Assembly: GCF_000425585.1 (NCBI RefSeq)
Contig: NZ_AUDS01000010.1
Coordinates: 235,973-299,972, forward strand
From: Terrimonas ferruginea DSM 30193
GTDB lineage: Bacteria; Bacteroidota; Bacteroidia; Chitinophagales; Chitinophagaceae
Length of the DNA stretch: 64,000 nt
Reading direction: 5' to 3'
Positions 1-9,253 of this stretch are shown here, piece after piece. The position numbers and the translations under genes are program-made. The notes under the pieces are model-generated. The model saw nothing but the letters and a program-made list of their open reading frames with translations. It had not been told where the DNA came from and did no database searches. Within the stretch, counting starts at the first letter, position 1, and every line of letters starts with the position of its first letter.

Positions 1-1
1 T

Positions 2-700
2 TTATTCTCTGACGACAAGGCGGAAACCATTGCCGTGAATATTGACGATCTCGATCTTTTCATCGTCTTTCAGGTATTTGCGCAGCTTGGCAATGTATAC
101 GTCCATGCTTCGGCCGTTGAAGTAAGTATCACTTCCCCAGATTTTTTTCAGTGCCTGATCGCGGGGCAGCAGGTCATTGAGGTGTTCAGCCAGCATTTTC
201 AGCAATTCATTCTCCTTCGGAGAAAGTGTTTGCGTGTTGCCGCCATGTATCAGTTGACGCAACTTGGGGTTGAAATGATAACTGGACAGGTCAAACTCCT
301 TGTTCTCGTTTTCCTTGGTCAGTTCCTCATTGCGTTTGAGAATCGCTTTTATTTTCAGCAGCAATACTTCACTGTCAAAAGGCTTGGTGATATAATCATC
401 GGCACCGAGTTTATATCCCTGGATGATATCCTCCTTCATGGTCTTGGCACTGAGGAAGAACAGGGGAATATCAGGATCTACATCACGGATCTCTTCCGCC
501 AGCGTAAAGCCGTCCATGTTGGGCATCATCACATCCAGCAGGCAGAGATCAAATTTTTCACGTTGAAAAGCGGCCAGGCCGAGACGTCCGTCTCTTTCCA
601 GCGTTACATCATAATCATTTAATTCCAGATAATTCTTCAATACGCTCCCCAGGTTCGGATCATCTTCACACAACAAAATTTTGGGTTTCTTTATATCCAT
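2..700 (-). CDS. OmpR-family response regulator
   Basis: A DNA-binding response regulator of 232 residues, with both start and stop inside the window. The receiver domain (about 5-120) has the acidic pair D13/D14, phosphoacceptor D56, S84, Y103 and the K106-P107 switch. A winged-helix OmpR/PhoB-type output domain occupies about 135-230. It should be phosphorylated by a partner histidine kinase and bind promoter DNA. It resembles the RprY-type regulators of Bacteroidota, but I cannot assign a specific regulon. No kinase gene is visible next to it; one could lie just outside the left edge. It is divergent from the GroES-like gene. Confidence 0.93.
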   Translation of the reverse strand: MDIKKPKILLCEDDPNLGSVLKNYLELNDYDVTLERDGRLGLAAFQREKFDLCLLDVMMPNMDGFTLAEEIRDVDPDIPLFFLSAKTMKEDIIQGYKLGADDYITKPFDSEVLLLKIKAILKRNEELTKENENKEFDLSSYHFNPKLRQLIHGGNTQTLSPKENELLKMLAEHLNDLLPRDQALKKIWGSDTYFNGRSMDVYIAKLRKYLKDDEKIEIVNIHGNGFRLVVRE

Positions 701-833
701 GTTGTTCGTTTTTTACTTTGACGACAAATAAAGTTAAAGGTTTTTGTGATGGAACGGCGACGTGCAGAATTTTTTGTTAAAAGGCCCCGTTTTGCGCCTT
801 ATTCTACTCCTTTATCCTCCCTAAATTTGTGCC
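701..833. promoter_or_regulatory. Divergent promoter region, response regulator / GroES-like gene
   Basis: On plus, TAAATTTG at 822-829 is an exact TAnnTTTG -7 box that ends only 4 nt before the ATG at 834. On minus, a near-consensus TTTATTTG lies about 30 nt upstream of the regulator start. No other gene fits here. Confidence 0.6.
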
Positions 834-1205
834 ATGCGTGTTACAACCGACAATAAATGGAAAAAACTGATCATCATCGGCGATCGCGTGCTTGTTAAAC
901 CCACTCATCCGGGCGAACGTACGGCGAGCGGTCTTTATCTTCCTCCCGGAGTACAGGAGCGGGAAAAAGTGCAGCAGGGCTATGTGATCAAGACCGGCCC
1001 CGGCTACGCCATTCCGATGCCGGTGGAGAATGAACCCTGGAAGTCAGATGAAGAACAGGTGAAGTATGTACCGCTTCAGGCAAAAGAAGGCGACCTCGCC
1101 ATCTTCCTCGTCAGCGGTGCCACGGAAGTGATGTATGAAAATGACAAATACTTTATCGTACCACAAGGCGCGATATTGATGCTGGAAAGGGAAGAGGACA
1201 TGTAA
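834..1205 (+). CDS. GroES-like (Cpn10 fold) protein
   Basis: A 123-residue protein of the co-chaperonin fold. Residues 13-40 contain the GroES-like string IIGDRVLVKP followed by a mobile-loop-like segment (ERTASGLYLPPG), and the C-terminal strand contains IVPQGAILML. It is longer than GroES (about 97 residues) because of an insertion around 60-85. No groEL follows, so it is probably the stand-alone paralogue seen in many Bacteroidota rather than the main GroES. Whether it caps GroEL is unknown. The -7 box touches the start codon, so the mRNA is likely leaderless. Confidence 0.8.
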   Translation: MRVTTDNKWKKLIIIGDRVLVKPTHPGERTASGLYLPPGVQEREKVQQGYVIKTGPGYAIPMPVENEPWKSDEEQVKYVPLQAKEGDLAIFLVSGATEVMYENDKYFIVPQGAILMLEREEDM

Positions 1206-1302
1206 GGCTTAAGGCGTAAGGTAGAAGGTGTAAGGCTTTGGGGCATAAGATTTTTCAGATGTGCGAAGGAAGCAGCCGGTTATAAGTTAAACAGCCTTTG
1301 TG

Positions 1303-1326
1303 CTGGTTCGTGAAGACACGAACCAG
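1303..1326. repeat. GGTTCGTG palindrome, copy 1
   Basis: Two 10-nt arms, CTGGTTCGTG and CACGAACCAG, pair perfectly around the loop AAGA. The inner eight bases of each arm are shared with three other copies; the outer bases differ but still pair. Confidence 0.85.
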
Positions 1327-1429
1327 GGCATTCACCATTCACGATTGACGATTAACGCAGTGCCCCTTCGGGCCGAAGCTTCGGCCATAAGTAATAAGTT
1401 GTAAGTAAAGCATAGGCCCGATGTAAACA

Positions 1430-1459
1430 GCCTTGGTTCGTGTATACACGAACCAAGGC
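1430..1459. repeat. GGTTCGTG palindrome, copy 2 (30 bp)
   Basis: A perfect 30-bp palindrome with the GGTTCGTG/CACGAACC core, centre TATA and outer arms GCCTT/AAGGC. The outer arms differ in sequence from copies 1 and 3 but remain fully complementary. Confidence 0.9.
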
Positions 1460-1548
1460 ATGGACCTGGCCCCGGCCCGGGCTGTTTTTATTCACGATTG
1501 ACGATTGACCATTCACCTATTTTCTTACCTTAACCACAAATTTTCTTT

Positions 1549-3075
1549 ATGGCAGACACCACCGCCTTTCTTGATGCCGTCAAAGCCGGCTATACATTCA
1601 AAGGAGAATCATTTCGCCTGGGCAGTGCCATGCTCGATGGACATGTAGTGCCCGGCGCCGATGTTTTTATTCCTTTCCGCACGCTTAACCGCCACGGCCT
1701 TATTGCCGGCGCAACAGGTACGGGCAAAACAAAAACATTGCAGGTATTGGCCGAAGGCCTGAGTGATGCAAGCATTCCGGTGTTGCTGATGGACATCAAA
1801 GGCGACCTGAGTGGTATTGCCGCGGAAGGCGCGTTGAACGATAAGATCAAAGAACGCTACCAACTGCTGAATATGACCTATCAGCCGGCAGCCTATCCGG
1901 TGGAATTGCTGACGTTGAGTCAACAGAAAGGTGCCCGCCTGCGGGCCACGATCAGTGAATTTGGGCCCGTGCTGCTTTCCAAAATTCTTGGCCTAAACGA
2001 CACACAAGGCGGCATCGTAGCCATGATCTTCAAATACTGCGACGATCAGAAACTGCCTTTGCTGGATCTGAAAGATTTTATCAAAGTATTGCAGTTTGTA
2101 GCCGACGAAGGAAAGGCTGAACTGGAAAAATCATACGGGAAAATATCCACCACTTCCACCGGAACCATCCTGCGCAAAGTGATCGAACTGCAGCAGCAGG
2201 GTGCCGATGTTTTTTTCGGGGAAAAAAGTTTTGAAGTGGATGACCTCATGCGCATCAACCAGGATGGACGCGGTGTGGTGTCGATCGTGCGCGTAACCGA
2301 CCTGCAGGATCGTCCGAAATTGTTCTCGACATTCATGTTGCAGCTGCTGGCAGAACTATATGCGGTGTCGCCGGAAGAAGGTGATCTCGATAAACCCAAA
2401 CTGGTGCTGTTCATCGACGAAGCACACCTGATCTTCCAGGAAGCAAGCGAGGCTTTGTTGCAGCAAATAGAAACGATCATCAAACTCATCCGTTCAAAGG
2501 GTATCGGCATCTATTTCTGTACCCAGAATCCGATGGATGTGCCTGCTTCAGTGCTGGCACAATTGGGATTGAAAGTACAGCATGCTTTGAGAGCCTTCAC
2601 GGCCGCCGACCGGAAAATGATCAAACAAACAGCCGACAACTATCCCGAAACGAGTTTTTATAAAACAGAAGAATTGCTGACGCAGGTAGGTATCGGTGAG
2701 GCATTGGTAACGGTGTTGAATGAAAAAGGTATTCCTTCCCCGCTTGTGCATTGCATGCTTGCCTCTCCGCGAAGCCGCATGGATATTCTCACCGAAGCGG
2801 AGATCGATCAGGTTGTGAGCAAATCACGCATCGCGGCCAAATACAATGAAGTGATTGACAGCCGCAGTGCTTACGAAATTCTCACCGAAAAACTCGAAGC
2901 CGCCGCCCAACAGGAAGAAGAAAAAAAGGAAACGGCGAAAAAAGAAAAACCCGCACCGAAAGAAAAAGGATTTTTCGATGACCCTGTGGTGAAAAGCATG
3001 ACACGCACCGCAGGTAATACGATCATCCGTTCTTTGCTGGGTGTACTGGGGCTCGGTGGACGGAAGAGAAGGTAG
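1549..3075 (+). CDS. HerA-like ATPase, DUF853 family
   Basis: A 508-residue P-loop ATPase of the HerA/FtsK superfamily, similar to the DUF853 group (E. coli YjgR). Walker A is GATGTGKT at 54-61 and Walker B is LVLFIDE at 285-291, followed by a sensor-like segment ending in FCTQNP. After residue 445 there is a Lys/Glu/Ala-rich linker, then a short C-terminal piece with a basic end (GGRKRR). The cellular substrate of the family is not established; a DNA translocase-type motor is the reasonable inference. It stands alone and converges on recQ. Confidence 0.88.
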   Translation: MADTTAFLDAVKAGYTFKGESFRLGSAMLDGHVVPGADVFIPFRTLNRHGLIAGATGTGKTKTLQVLAEGLSDASIPVLLMDIKGDLSGIAAEGALNDKIKERYQLLNMTYQPAAYPVELLTLSQQKGARLRATISEFGPVLLSKILGLNDTQGGIVAMIFKYCDDQKLPLLDLKDFIKVLQFVADEGKAELEKSYGKISTTSTGTILRKVIELQQQGADVFFGEKSFEVDDLMRINQDGRGVVSIVRVTDLQDRPKLFSTFMLQLLAELYAVSPEEGDLDKPKLVLFIDEAHLIFQEASEALLQQIETIIKLIRSKGIGIYFCTQNPMDVPASVLAQLGLKVQHALRAFTAADRKMIKQTADNYPETSFYKTEELLTQVGIGEALVTVLNEKGIPSPLVHCMLASPRSRMDILTEAEIDQVVSKSRIAAKYNEVIDSRSAYEILTEKLEAAAQQEEEKKETAKKEKPAPKEKGFFDDPVVKSMTRTAGNTIIRSLLGVLGLGGRKRR

Positions 3076-3229
3076 GAGGCATATGGCGTAACGTAGTTTT
3101 AAGTAATAAGTGATAAGTATTAAGTAATAGGTAATACGTTGTGCCGTTTTGAACCGAAACTCCAGCCCTGGACTCTCGGAGTGCAGACTACTTATAACTT
3201 ACTACTTATAACGGCTGTTTTCACTCCCT
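3076..3229. repeat. Convergent intergenic word-repeat, inverted arms
   Basis: Between two convergent stop codons, the left arm (3104-3136) repeats AAGTAATAAG-type words and the right arm (3189-3211) carries their reverse complement (ACTTATAACTTACTACTTAT). The two could form one imperfect hairpin. No T-tract terminator is visible. Confidence 0.65.
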
Positions 3230-5137
3230 CTACAACAGATGAATCCTTCCGCCAGGATCCACCCTGATTTTGTTTTCGGCTTGCAGGAAGTCGAGCACAA
3301 CGCTCATCTTTTCTTTACGTATATGAGGCAATGCGGCAAGCAGCTCATGCTGCAACAACGGCTGCTGCAATAATTTTCCGCGCACTTGCTGATGAATGGC
3401 CGAGAACTCTTCTTTATTGAGGGTGGTGACTTTTCTCCGCAAACAATTATCACAAATACCGCAATCGGCAATGTCTTTATCACCGAAATAACGGCCGATA
3501 ATGGTGCTTCGGCAATCTTTTTGCTCGCTGGCAAACTTCACCATGTCATTTACGCGTTGCGTAAATAAGGCTTTTCGTTTTTCATACGCTTCCATATCGA
3601 TTGTCAATTCTTCCACACGTATGCGGCCGCGCAGCAACATCAGTTGCGGCGTTTCTTTTCGCGGTTCATATTCAACAATGCGATACGAATTGAGCTGGCG
3701 CAAACCCTGCTCCACTTCTTTTACATCGGCGCGCATCAACCGGGCAATATTTTTTTCATTGATCGATACGTTGCGGTCGAAAATGCCTTCATAGGCGCGC
3801 AGCAACGATTTAATCAGCGGTTCCAATTCCGGGTTGCTGTTTTCAAAGTCGTACAGGGCCGCTTTTGTTGTATTGAATTGCACCATCGAAGGCCGGAAGA
3901 ATTGCTCATTGAATGTAAGCCAGCCATCGCTCTCCAATGCGCGCAAACTATTAAGCGCTACTGCCGGATCGGGATTGAATTTGCGGATGAAATCGTTGAT
4001 ATCGAAATCGTAATATTGTCCTTCTCCTCCACCAACGGGCAATTGCAGGTAGTTCACAATTCCCTGGTAGATGGTACGGATGTTGTCCAGGGAGGGAAAA
4101 CGTACCGCGGGCATTTCCTTTAATTCATTCAGTTCATCCTGGTCGTACAACAGCACGGCATAAGCGCGTTGGGTATCGCGGCCTGCACGACCTGCTTCCT
4201 GGTAATAGTTCTCCAGGCAATCCGGCACATCGGCATGTATCACCACTCTTACATCGGGTTTGTCTATGCCCATGCCGAATGCATTGGTACAGACCATCAC
4301 CCTTGTTTCATTTTTCAGCCAGGCTTCCTGTTTGGTACTGCGCGCATCCTGCGTGAGGCCCGCATGGTAATAATCGGACTGAATATTTCTGGCATTCAGC
4401 AGTTCACTGATTTCGCGGGTACGTTTGCGTGTCTTACAATAAACCAATGCTGTGCCTTTTACGTTTTCCAGTATCTCCACCATCTTGTTGATGCGGCTGT
4501 GCGTGGCAAAAGCACTGTAGGATAAATTCGGACGTGCAAAGGATTGACGGAATATTTTGTGTTCACCAAACGCGAGGCGCTGGCAAATATCTTCCTGTAC
4601 TTCGGGTGTGGCAGAGGCTGTTAATGCCAGCAGCGGCACATCCGGCAATTCTTCCCGCAACGCGGCGATCCGTAGGTAGGAGGGTCGGAAGTCGTATCCC
4701 CATTGAGAAATGCAATGTGCCTCATCCACTGCCAGCAGCGTTATGTTCAGCGCGGGCAGGTATTCGCGAAACAGTTTTGTCTCCAGGCGCTCCGGTGATA
4801 CGTACAGGAATTTGCAATTACTTTCGGCTACCGTCTGCATGGTACGGTTCACTTCCTGCCATGTCATGCCGGAATAAATAGCGTAGGCTGTGATCTTTTT
4901 GCGCCGCAATGTTTCCACCTGGTCTTTCATGAGCGCAATCAGCGGGGAGATCACCAGGCATAAACCTTCCCGGCTCATGGCCGGCACCTGGTAGCAAAGC
5001 GACTTTCCTCCACCGGTTGGCATGAGGGCAAGCGTATCCTTTCCGCTTAATACGGAATGCATGATATCCTCCTGCATGGGACGGAAAGCAGGATAGCCCC
5101 AGTAACGTTGAAGAATGTCAGATAAGGATGAATCCAT
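3230..5137 (-). CDS. recQ: ATP-dependent DNA helicase RecQ
   Basis: A 635-residue 3'-5' DNA helicase used in recombination and fork repair. The Walker A PTGGGKS (40-46) and DEAH box (138-141, followed by CISQWGYDFR) are present, as are the later motifs for ATP and DNA (for example FGMGIDKPDV and the QEAGRAGRD motif VI). The RecQ C-terminal zinc site is formed by C542, C559, C562 and C565, and a winged-helix region follows. I see no convincing HRDC domain at the C-terminus, consistent with the rather short length. It lies 48 nt downstream of copA on the same strand and may be co-transcribed with it. Confidence 0.96.
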   Translation of the reverse strand: MDSSLSDILQRYWGYPAFRPMQEDIMHSVLSGKDTLALMPTGGGKSLCYQVPAMSREGLCLVISPLIALMKDQVETLRRKKITAYAIYSGMTWQEVNRTMQTVAESNCKFLYVSPERLETKLFREYLPALNITLLAVDEAHCISQWGYDFRPSYLRIAALREELPDVPLLALTASATPEVQEDICQRLAFGEHKIFRQSFARPNLSYSAFATHSRINKMVEILENVKGTALVYCKTRKRTREISELLNARNIQSDYYHAGLTQDARSTKQEAWLKNETRVMVCTNAFGMGIDKPDVRVVIHADVPDCLENYYQEAGRAGRDTQRAYAVLLYDQDELNELKEMPAVRFPSLDNIRTIYQGIVNYLQLPVGGGEGQYYDFDINDFIRKFNPDPAVALNSLRALESDGWLTFNEQFFRPSMVQFNTTKAALYDFENSNPELEPLIKSLLRAYEGIFDRNVSINEKNIARLMRADVKEVEQGLRQLNSYRIVEYEPRKETPQLMLLRGRIRVEELTIDMEAYEKRKALFTQRVNDMVKFASEQKDCRSTIIGRYFGDKDIADCGICDNCLRRKVTTLNKEEFSAIHQQVRGKLLQQPLLQHELLAALPHIRKEKMSVVLDFLQAENKIRVDPGGRIHLL

Positions 5138-5185
5138 GAATGTTCCTGCAATTTAAGGCAGGATAAATAAATGAGGCCAGCGCGA

Positions 5186-7318
5186 TCACGCAACTTTTTT
5201 GACAAAAAGCCGTGCGGAATTGATCGCAAGGATCACATCACTCAACCCCATCAGCAATGCACCGTAGGTTGGGCCGTATGTACCCAGCAAGCCGAATGCC
5301 GCTACGGGAATGGCTACGATGTTGTAGGAAAATGCCCAGAACAGGTTCTGGCGGATCGTGCGATAGGTATGTAGTCCGAGACCGAGCGCCATCGGCAAAT
5401 TTTTTAAACCGTGACCTACCAGTACCACCGATGCCGTTTGCATGGCTACCTGCGAAGCGTCGCTCATGGAAATACCGATGGTTGCTTTGGCCAGCGCCGG
5501 TGCATCATTTACGCCGTCGCCAACCATTACCGTTGGTGTCTGGGCCGTTAATGCGGTAATGACAGCGAGTTTTTCGGCCGGAGTTTTTTCTGCGATCGCT
5601 TCGTCCATGCCGAGTTCATGAGCCAGCGTATTGGCTTTTTGCCGGCGGTCGCCGCTGAGCAATATGGTGCGGATGCCGCGGTCGCGGAGATGATGGATGA
5701 CTTCCGCTGCTTCGGGACGTACCTCATCTTTCACGTCCACCCAGCCCGCGAGGCGGCCATTAATGATGAGATAAATATTGTGATTGGACTCGGTGGTCAG
5801 TCCTTCTGCGATGGCATAAGAGCCGGCGAAATATTGATTGCCTTCTTTGTCGGCGGCTTTCATTCCCTGCCCTTTCACTTCTTCCACGGAAGCCCAGCGG
5901 ATTTCATCTTTGGCCTTCCAGGCGTTTACGATGCAGCGTGCAATGGGATGTACCGAATATTTTTCCAGGGAAAATAAAATCAACCGGAATTGCTCTTCAC
6001 GCAGTGCAGGGTCATGTATTTTATAATTATCAATAGCAAACTCGCCGGTGGTCAGCGTGCCTGTTTTGTCAAACACCACCTGTTTGATGTCTTTAAACAA
6101 TTCGAGGCTCTTCGCTTTCCGGAACAACACACCATTGCGGGCGCCGCGTCCCAGGCCCACGGCAATAGCGGCGGGCGTGGCCAGTCCCATGGCGCATGGG
6201 CATGCGATAACCAGTACCGCGATCGAACGCATCAGTGCAGGCGCTATTTCACCCAGATAAAGCCAGTTGCCGATGAAAGTGAACAGGGCAATCGTCAGTA
6301 CGGTGGGTACAAAAATGGCGCTGATGCGGTCAGCCAATTGTTGCACGGGAGGTTTTTCTCCCTGTGCCTGTTTCACGAGGTTCAGGATATTGGACAGTAC
6401 CGTGTCTTTGCCCGCGGCTGTCACCTGCGCTTTCACTGTTCCTTCAATCACGAGGCTGCCGCCGACAAGCAGGTCTTTTTTTTGTTTGAAAAGCGGTTCG
6501 CTTTCACCTGTAAGGATGGCTTCGCTCACCTGGGCTTCACCCCACAATATTTTACAATCGGCCGGTACTTGTTCACCGGTACGCACCAGCACGAGATCGC
6601 CGCTGCGCAGATGTTCACTTTCAACGGGGAATACCTGTTCTTTATATTGATCATCGAAAGCAATCATGTTGGCCATTACTTTCTGGCTTTTAGCCAGTGC
6701 ATGCAGGGAGCGCTGGGTCGATTGCACAGAGCGGTCTTCCATGTAATTGCCGAGGAATACCAGTGTGATGATGGTGGCAGCCGTTTCGTAATACATGTAT
6801 CCCGGGCCGAGATCGAGCAGGGTGCCCACCAGGCTATAGCCAAAAGCGGCCGTGGCGCCGATCGCGATCAGTACATTCATATTCGGAATGCCGTTGCGTA
6901 AACTCTTCCACGCACTTCTGCCATAGAAGTTCATACCGATGATGTACACCGGCGTGCAGAGTGCGAGCTGGACCCAGGGATTCATCAGCCAATGCCAGCC
7001 CGGTTGATGGTGGATCGCCGGGAACATATGCAACATCAGCACAATGGTAAAAGGCAGGCAAAGCCAGAAACGCTGAAGATGTGTCAGCTTTTTGCGGCCG
7101 GCACCGGCAGCAGTCTGGCTGCCAACTACGGTGTAACCCAGCGATTGGAGGCCGGCAGCGAGTTGCTGCGTATCGGGCGCTGCGGTTTCAAAGAGTACAT
7201 CGCCGGTGGCGTAATTGACCTTTACGTTTTTGCTGCCCTGTTTGGCCAGGTATTTATTGATGGTGAGTGCGCAGTTGGCGCAGTCCATTCCTTCTACTTT
7301 CCATTGAATTTTTTCCAT
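5186..7318 (-). CDS. copA: Copper-exporting P1B-type ATPase
   Basis: A 710-residue inner-membrane heavy-metal ATPase that exports Cu(I). One N-terminal HMA domain has the metal site C13-x2-C16 (GMDCANC). The transmembrane ion site is C373-P-C375, the phosphorylation motif is DKTGT (417-421), and the hinge motif GDGVNDAP is near the C-terminus. CPC plus a single CxxC domain favours copper or silver over zinc. I chose the ATG at 7318. An upstream in-frame ATG at 7393 would put 25 odd residues before the HMA domain and lies upstream of the -7 box (TAACTTTG, complement of 7367-7374). No CueR-type operator was recognised. Confidence 0.94.
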   Translation of the reverse strand: MEKIQWKVEGMDCANCALTINKYLAKQGSKNVKVNYATGDVLFETAAPDTQQLAAGLQSLGYTVVGSQTAAGAGRKKLTHLQRFWLCLPFTIVLMLHMFPAIHHQPGWHWLMNPWVQLALCTPVYIIGMNFYGRSAWKSLRNGIPNMNVLIAIGATAAFGYSLVGTLLDLGPGYMYYETAATIITLVFLGNYMEDRSVQSTQRSLHALAKSQKVMANMIAFDDQYKEQVFPVESEHLRSGDLVLVRTGEQVPADCKILWGEAQVSEAILTGESEPLFKQKKDLLVGGSLVIEGTVKAQVTAAGKDTVLSNILNLVKQAQGEKPPVQQLADRISAIFVPTVLTIALFTFIGNWLYLGEIAPALMRSIAVLVIACPCAMGLATPAAIAVGLGRGARNGVLFRKAKSLELFKDIKQVVFDKTGTLTTGEFAIDNYKIHDPALREEQFRLILFSLEKYSVHPIARCIVNAWKAKDEIRWASVEEVKGQGMKAADKEGNQYFAGSYAIAEGLTTESNHNIYLIINGRLAGWVDVKDEVRPEAAEVIHHLRDRGIRTILLSGDRRQKANTLAHELGMDEAIAEKTPAEKLAVITALTAQTPTVMVGDGVNDAPALAKATIGISMSDASQVAMQTASVVLVGHGLKNLPMALGLGLHTYRTIRQNLFWAFSYNIVAIPVAAFGLLGTYGPTYGALLMGLSDVILAINSARLFVKKVA

Positions 7319-7451
7319 ACACGACGGTTGCGGATATATCCGGATAGATAACAAAAATCCGGTATACAAAGTTAAGACGGACGGGTGCGGCAAGTTTGCG
7401 AAGCCGGGAATATTAAAGCAACGAGGTTGCTAAACCTATTATTTTTGCTGT
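7319..7451. promoter_or_regulatory. Divergent promoters of copA and tsaE
   Basis: On minus, TAACTTTG (complement of 7367-7374) lies 48 nt before the copA ATG. On plus, TATTTTTG (7440-7447) ends 4 nt before the tsaE ATG. Both match TAnnTTTG exactly. Confidence 0.7.
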
Positions 7452-7868
7452 ATGGAAAAGGTTTTTTCGCTGGAACAACTGCCTGAAACGGCGCAATGGG
7501 TATGGGAACAGGCCGGCGATATAAAAGTACTGGCGCTTCACGGGGAAATGGGAGCGGGCAAGACTACGCTGGTGCATGCGCTGTGCCGGAGCAAAGGCGT
7601 TACGGATGTGACCGGCAGTCCCACATTTTCCCTGATCAACGAATATGCCGCGCCCGGCAGCGGCCGCATCTATCATCTCGACCTGTACCGGTTACGTGAT
7701 GAAGAAGAAGCGATTTATGCGGGCGTGGAAGATTGCCTGTACAGTGGCTATCCCTGCCTGGTGGAATGGCCGGAGAAAGCGCCGGGTATTTTTCCGCCTG
7801 AAACATTGCATCTTTACCTCGAACCATTGAATGAAGGGAGCCGGCGACTCAGAATCGGCCGGAATTAA
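7452..7868 (+). CDS. tsaE: tRNA t6A biosynthesis ATPase TsaE
   Basis: A 138-residue small P-loop ATPase that works with TsaB and TsaD to make N6-threonylcarbamoyladenosine at position 37 of ANN-decoding tRNAs. Walker A is GEMGAGKTT (31-39). The family hallmarks SPTFSLINEY, HLDLYRL and VEWPEKA follow in order. Length is normal. The -7 box ends 4 nt before the ATG, suggesting a leaderless message. ald follows 41 nt later but has its own promoter box. Confidence 0.95.
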   Translation: MEKVFSLEQLPETAQWVWEQAGDIKVLALHGEMGAGKTTLVHALCRSKGVTDVTGSPTFSLINEYAAPGSGRIYHLDLYRLRDEEEAIYAGVEDCLYSGYPCLVEWPEKAPGIFPPETLHLYLEPLNEGSRRLRIGRN

Positions 7869-7869
7869 G

Positions 7870-7877
7870 TACTTTTG
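7870..7877 (+). promoter_or_regulatory. -7 box upstream of ald
   Basis: TACTTTTG, an exact TAnnTTTG match, begins just after the tsaE stop codon and lies 32 nt before the ald ATG. Confidence 0.55.
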
Positions 7878-7909
7878 AGCCGGCTTACTGCCAACTGTCA
7901 ATCCATTAC

Positions 7910-9124
7910 ATGAGCCAGCAAAAACCGCTAATCAGCACATCTTTCAGCTACGAAACCCTGGAGGAAACATTGGATGTAAAACCGAAGACTGCCGGTATGT
8001 ACATCGGTATTCCGAAGGAAATAGCTTTCCAGGAAAATCGCATTGCCCTCACTCCGGATGCCGTGAGCGTGCTGGTGAGCAATGGCCACCATGTAATGAT
8101 CGAACACAATGCAGGTGATGCCTCGCATTTCCGCGATAAAGATTACAGCGAGGCCGGCGCCAAGATCGTATACGACCGCGCCGAAGTTTTCAAAGCACCT
8201 ATCCTCGTCAAAAGCGCACCCATCATTGATGAAGATCTGCCTTTGCTGCAGATGAACCAGGTGATCATTTCTCCCATTCACCTTTCGGTACTCAAAGCCG
8301 AAATCCTTTCGACGATGATGCAGAAAAAGATCACGGCTATTTCATTTGAAAACCTGAAGGACAACAGCGATTCTTATCCCATCGTGCGCAGCATGAGTGA
8401 AATTGCTGGCAGTGCAGTAATGTTGATTGCGGCACAATACCTCAGTTCGGCTAATCATGGTAAAGGCGTATTGCTCGGTGGTATCTCCGGTATTGCGCCT
8501 ACAAAAGTTATTATCATTGGTGCCGGAATTGTAGGGGAAAATGCCGCCCGCGCGGCCCTCGCACTCGGCGCATCGGTGAAAGTATTCGACAACAGCGTGT
8601 CAAGGCTCAAACGCCTGCAGAACAATATCGGCCAGCGTATGTGGACCTCGGTGATCGAACCGCGCCTGCTGGCCAAACAACTCAAAACCTGCGAGGTGGC
8701 CGTTGGCGCCCTCAACTCGCAAACAGGCCGCACCCCCATGGTGGTGACCGAAGAAATGGTCAGCAACATGCGTCCGGGTTCAGTAATCCTCGATGTAAGT
8801 ATCGACCGTGGCGGTTGTTTTGAAACTTCCGAAATTACCAGTCATGAACATCCCATCTTCATGAAATACGGTGTGATCCATTATTGTGTGCCCAACATCC
8901 CATCGGGTTTTGCCCGCACAGCCTCACAGGCGATCAGCAATGTGCTGATGCCTTTGTTGCTCGAAGCTGGCGAAGAAGGTGGTTTTGAAAACCTGGTGTG
9001 GCACCGCATTCATCTCCGCAGCGGCATTTATCTTTTCAAAGGAGCATTGACTAATTTTTACCTCAGCCAGCGCTTCGATCTGAAGTTTACGGATATTAAT
9101 TTGCTGATAGCAAGCCAAAGATAG
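7910..9124 (+). CDS. ald: Alanine dehydrogenase
   Basis: A 404-residue NAD-dependent alanine dehydrogenase/PNT-family protein that interconverts L-alanine and pyruvate plus ammonia. The N-terminal catalytic part has the substrate-binding string IPKEI and the segment ISPIHLS carrying the catalytic histidine. The Rossmann motif GAGIVGENAA is near 200-212, and the conserved DVSIDRGGCFETS segment follows. About 28 extra residues precede the usual family start, as is common in Bacteroidota homologues. NADP transhydrogenase subunit A is the alternative within the superfamily, but the length and the GGCFE segment fit Ald. Confidence 0.9.
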   Translation: MSQQKPLISTSFSYETLEETLDVKPKTAGMYIGIPKEIAFQENRIALTPDAVSVLVSNGHHVMIEHNAGDASHFRDKDYSEAGAKIVYDRAEVFKAPILVKSAPIIDEDLPLLQMNQVIISPIHLSVLKAEILSTMMQKKITAISFENLKDNSDSYPIVRSMSEIAGSAVMLIAAQYLSSANHGKGVLLGGISGIAPTKVIIIGAGIVGENAARAALALGASVKVFDNSVSRLKRLQNNIGQRMWTSVIEPRLLAKQLKTCEVAVGALNSQTGRTPMVVTEEMVSNMRPGSVILDVSIDRGGCFETSEITSHEHPIFMKYGVIHYCVPNIPSGFARTASQAISNVLMPLLLEAGEEGGFENLVWHRIHLRSGIYLFKGALTNFYLSQRFDLKFTDINLLIASQR

Positions 9125-9253
9125 CCTTCGGCTAATGTGTAAATATGTAAATGTGAAGATGTGCAAATGTCAGTTCTATTGGCTGTATCATTTTCACATT
9201 TACACATCCCGCCTTGGCGGGCACATTTTCACATTTCTTCGGTTACAGAAACT
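9125..9253. repeat. Convergent intergenic inverted repeat (CACATTT words)
   Basis: Left arm 9135-9170 repeats words such as ATGTGTAAATATGTAAATG; right arm 9191-9240 carries the complementary TTTTCACATTTACACAT words. The palindrome CCCGCC-TT-GGCGGG (9208-9221) is embedded in the right arm. The region sits between the stop codons of ald and the tolC-like gene. Confidence 0.75.

Larger units (their letters stand above)
1206..1548. repeat. Intergenic word-repeat region with palindromes
   Basis: There is no gene in these 343 bases. They contain AAGGCGTAAGG-type words (1202-1250), CACGATTGACGATT-type words (1331-1355 and 1491-1518), AAGTAATAAG-type words (1386-1412), the palindrome GGCCGAAGCTTCGGCC (1371-1386) and two GGTTCGTG palindromes listed separately. 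The same words recur in other intergenic regions of this window. Confidence 0.8.

Noticed and set aside
1206..1548. Possible CRISPR array or tandem repeat
   Set aside because: The words are degenerate, unequally spaced and without unique spacers; no cas genes are present.
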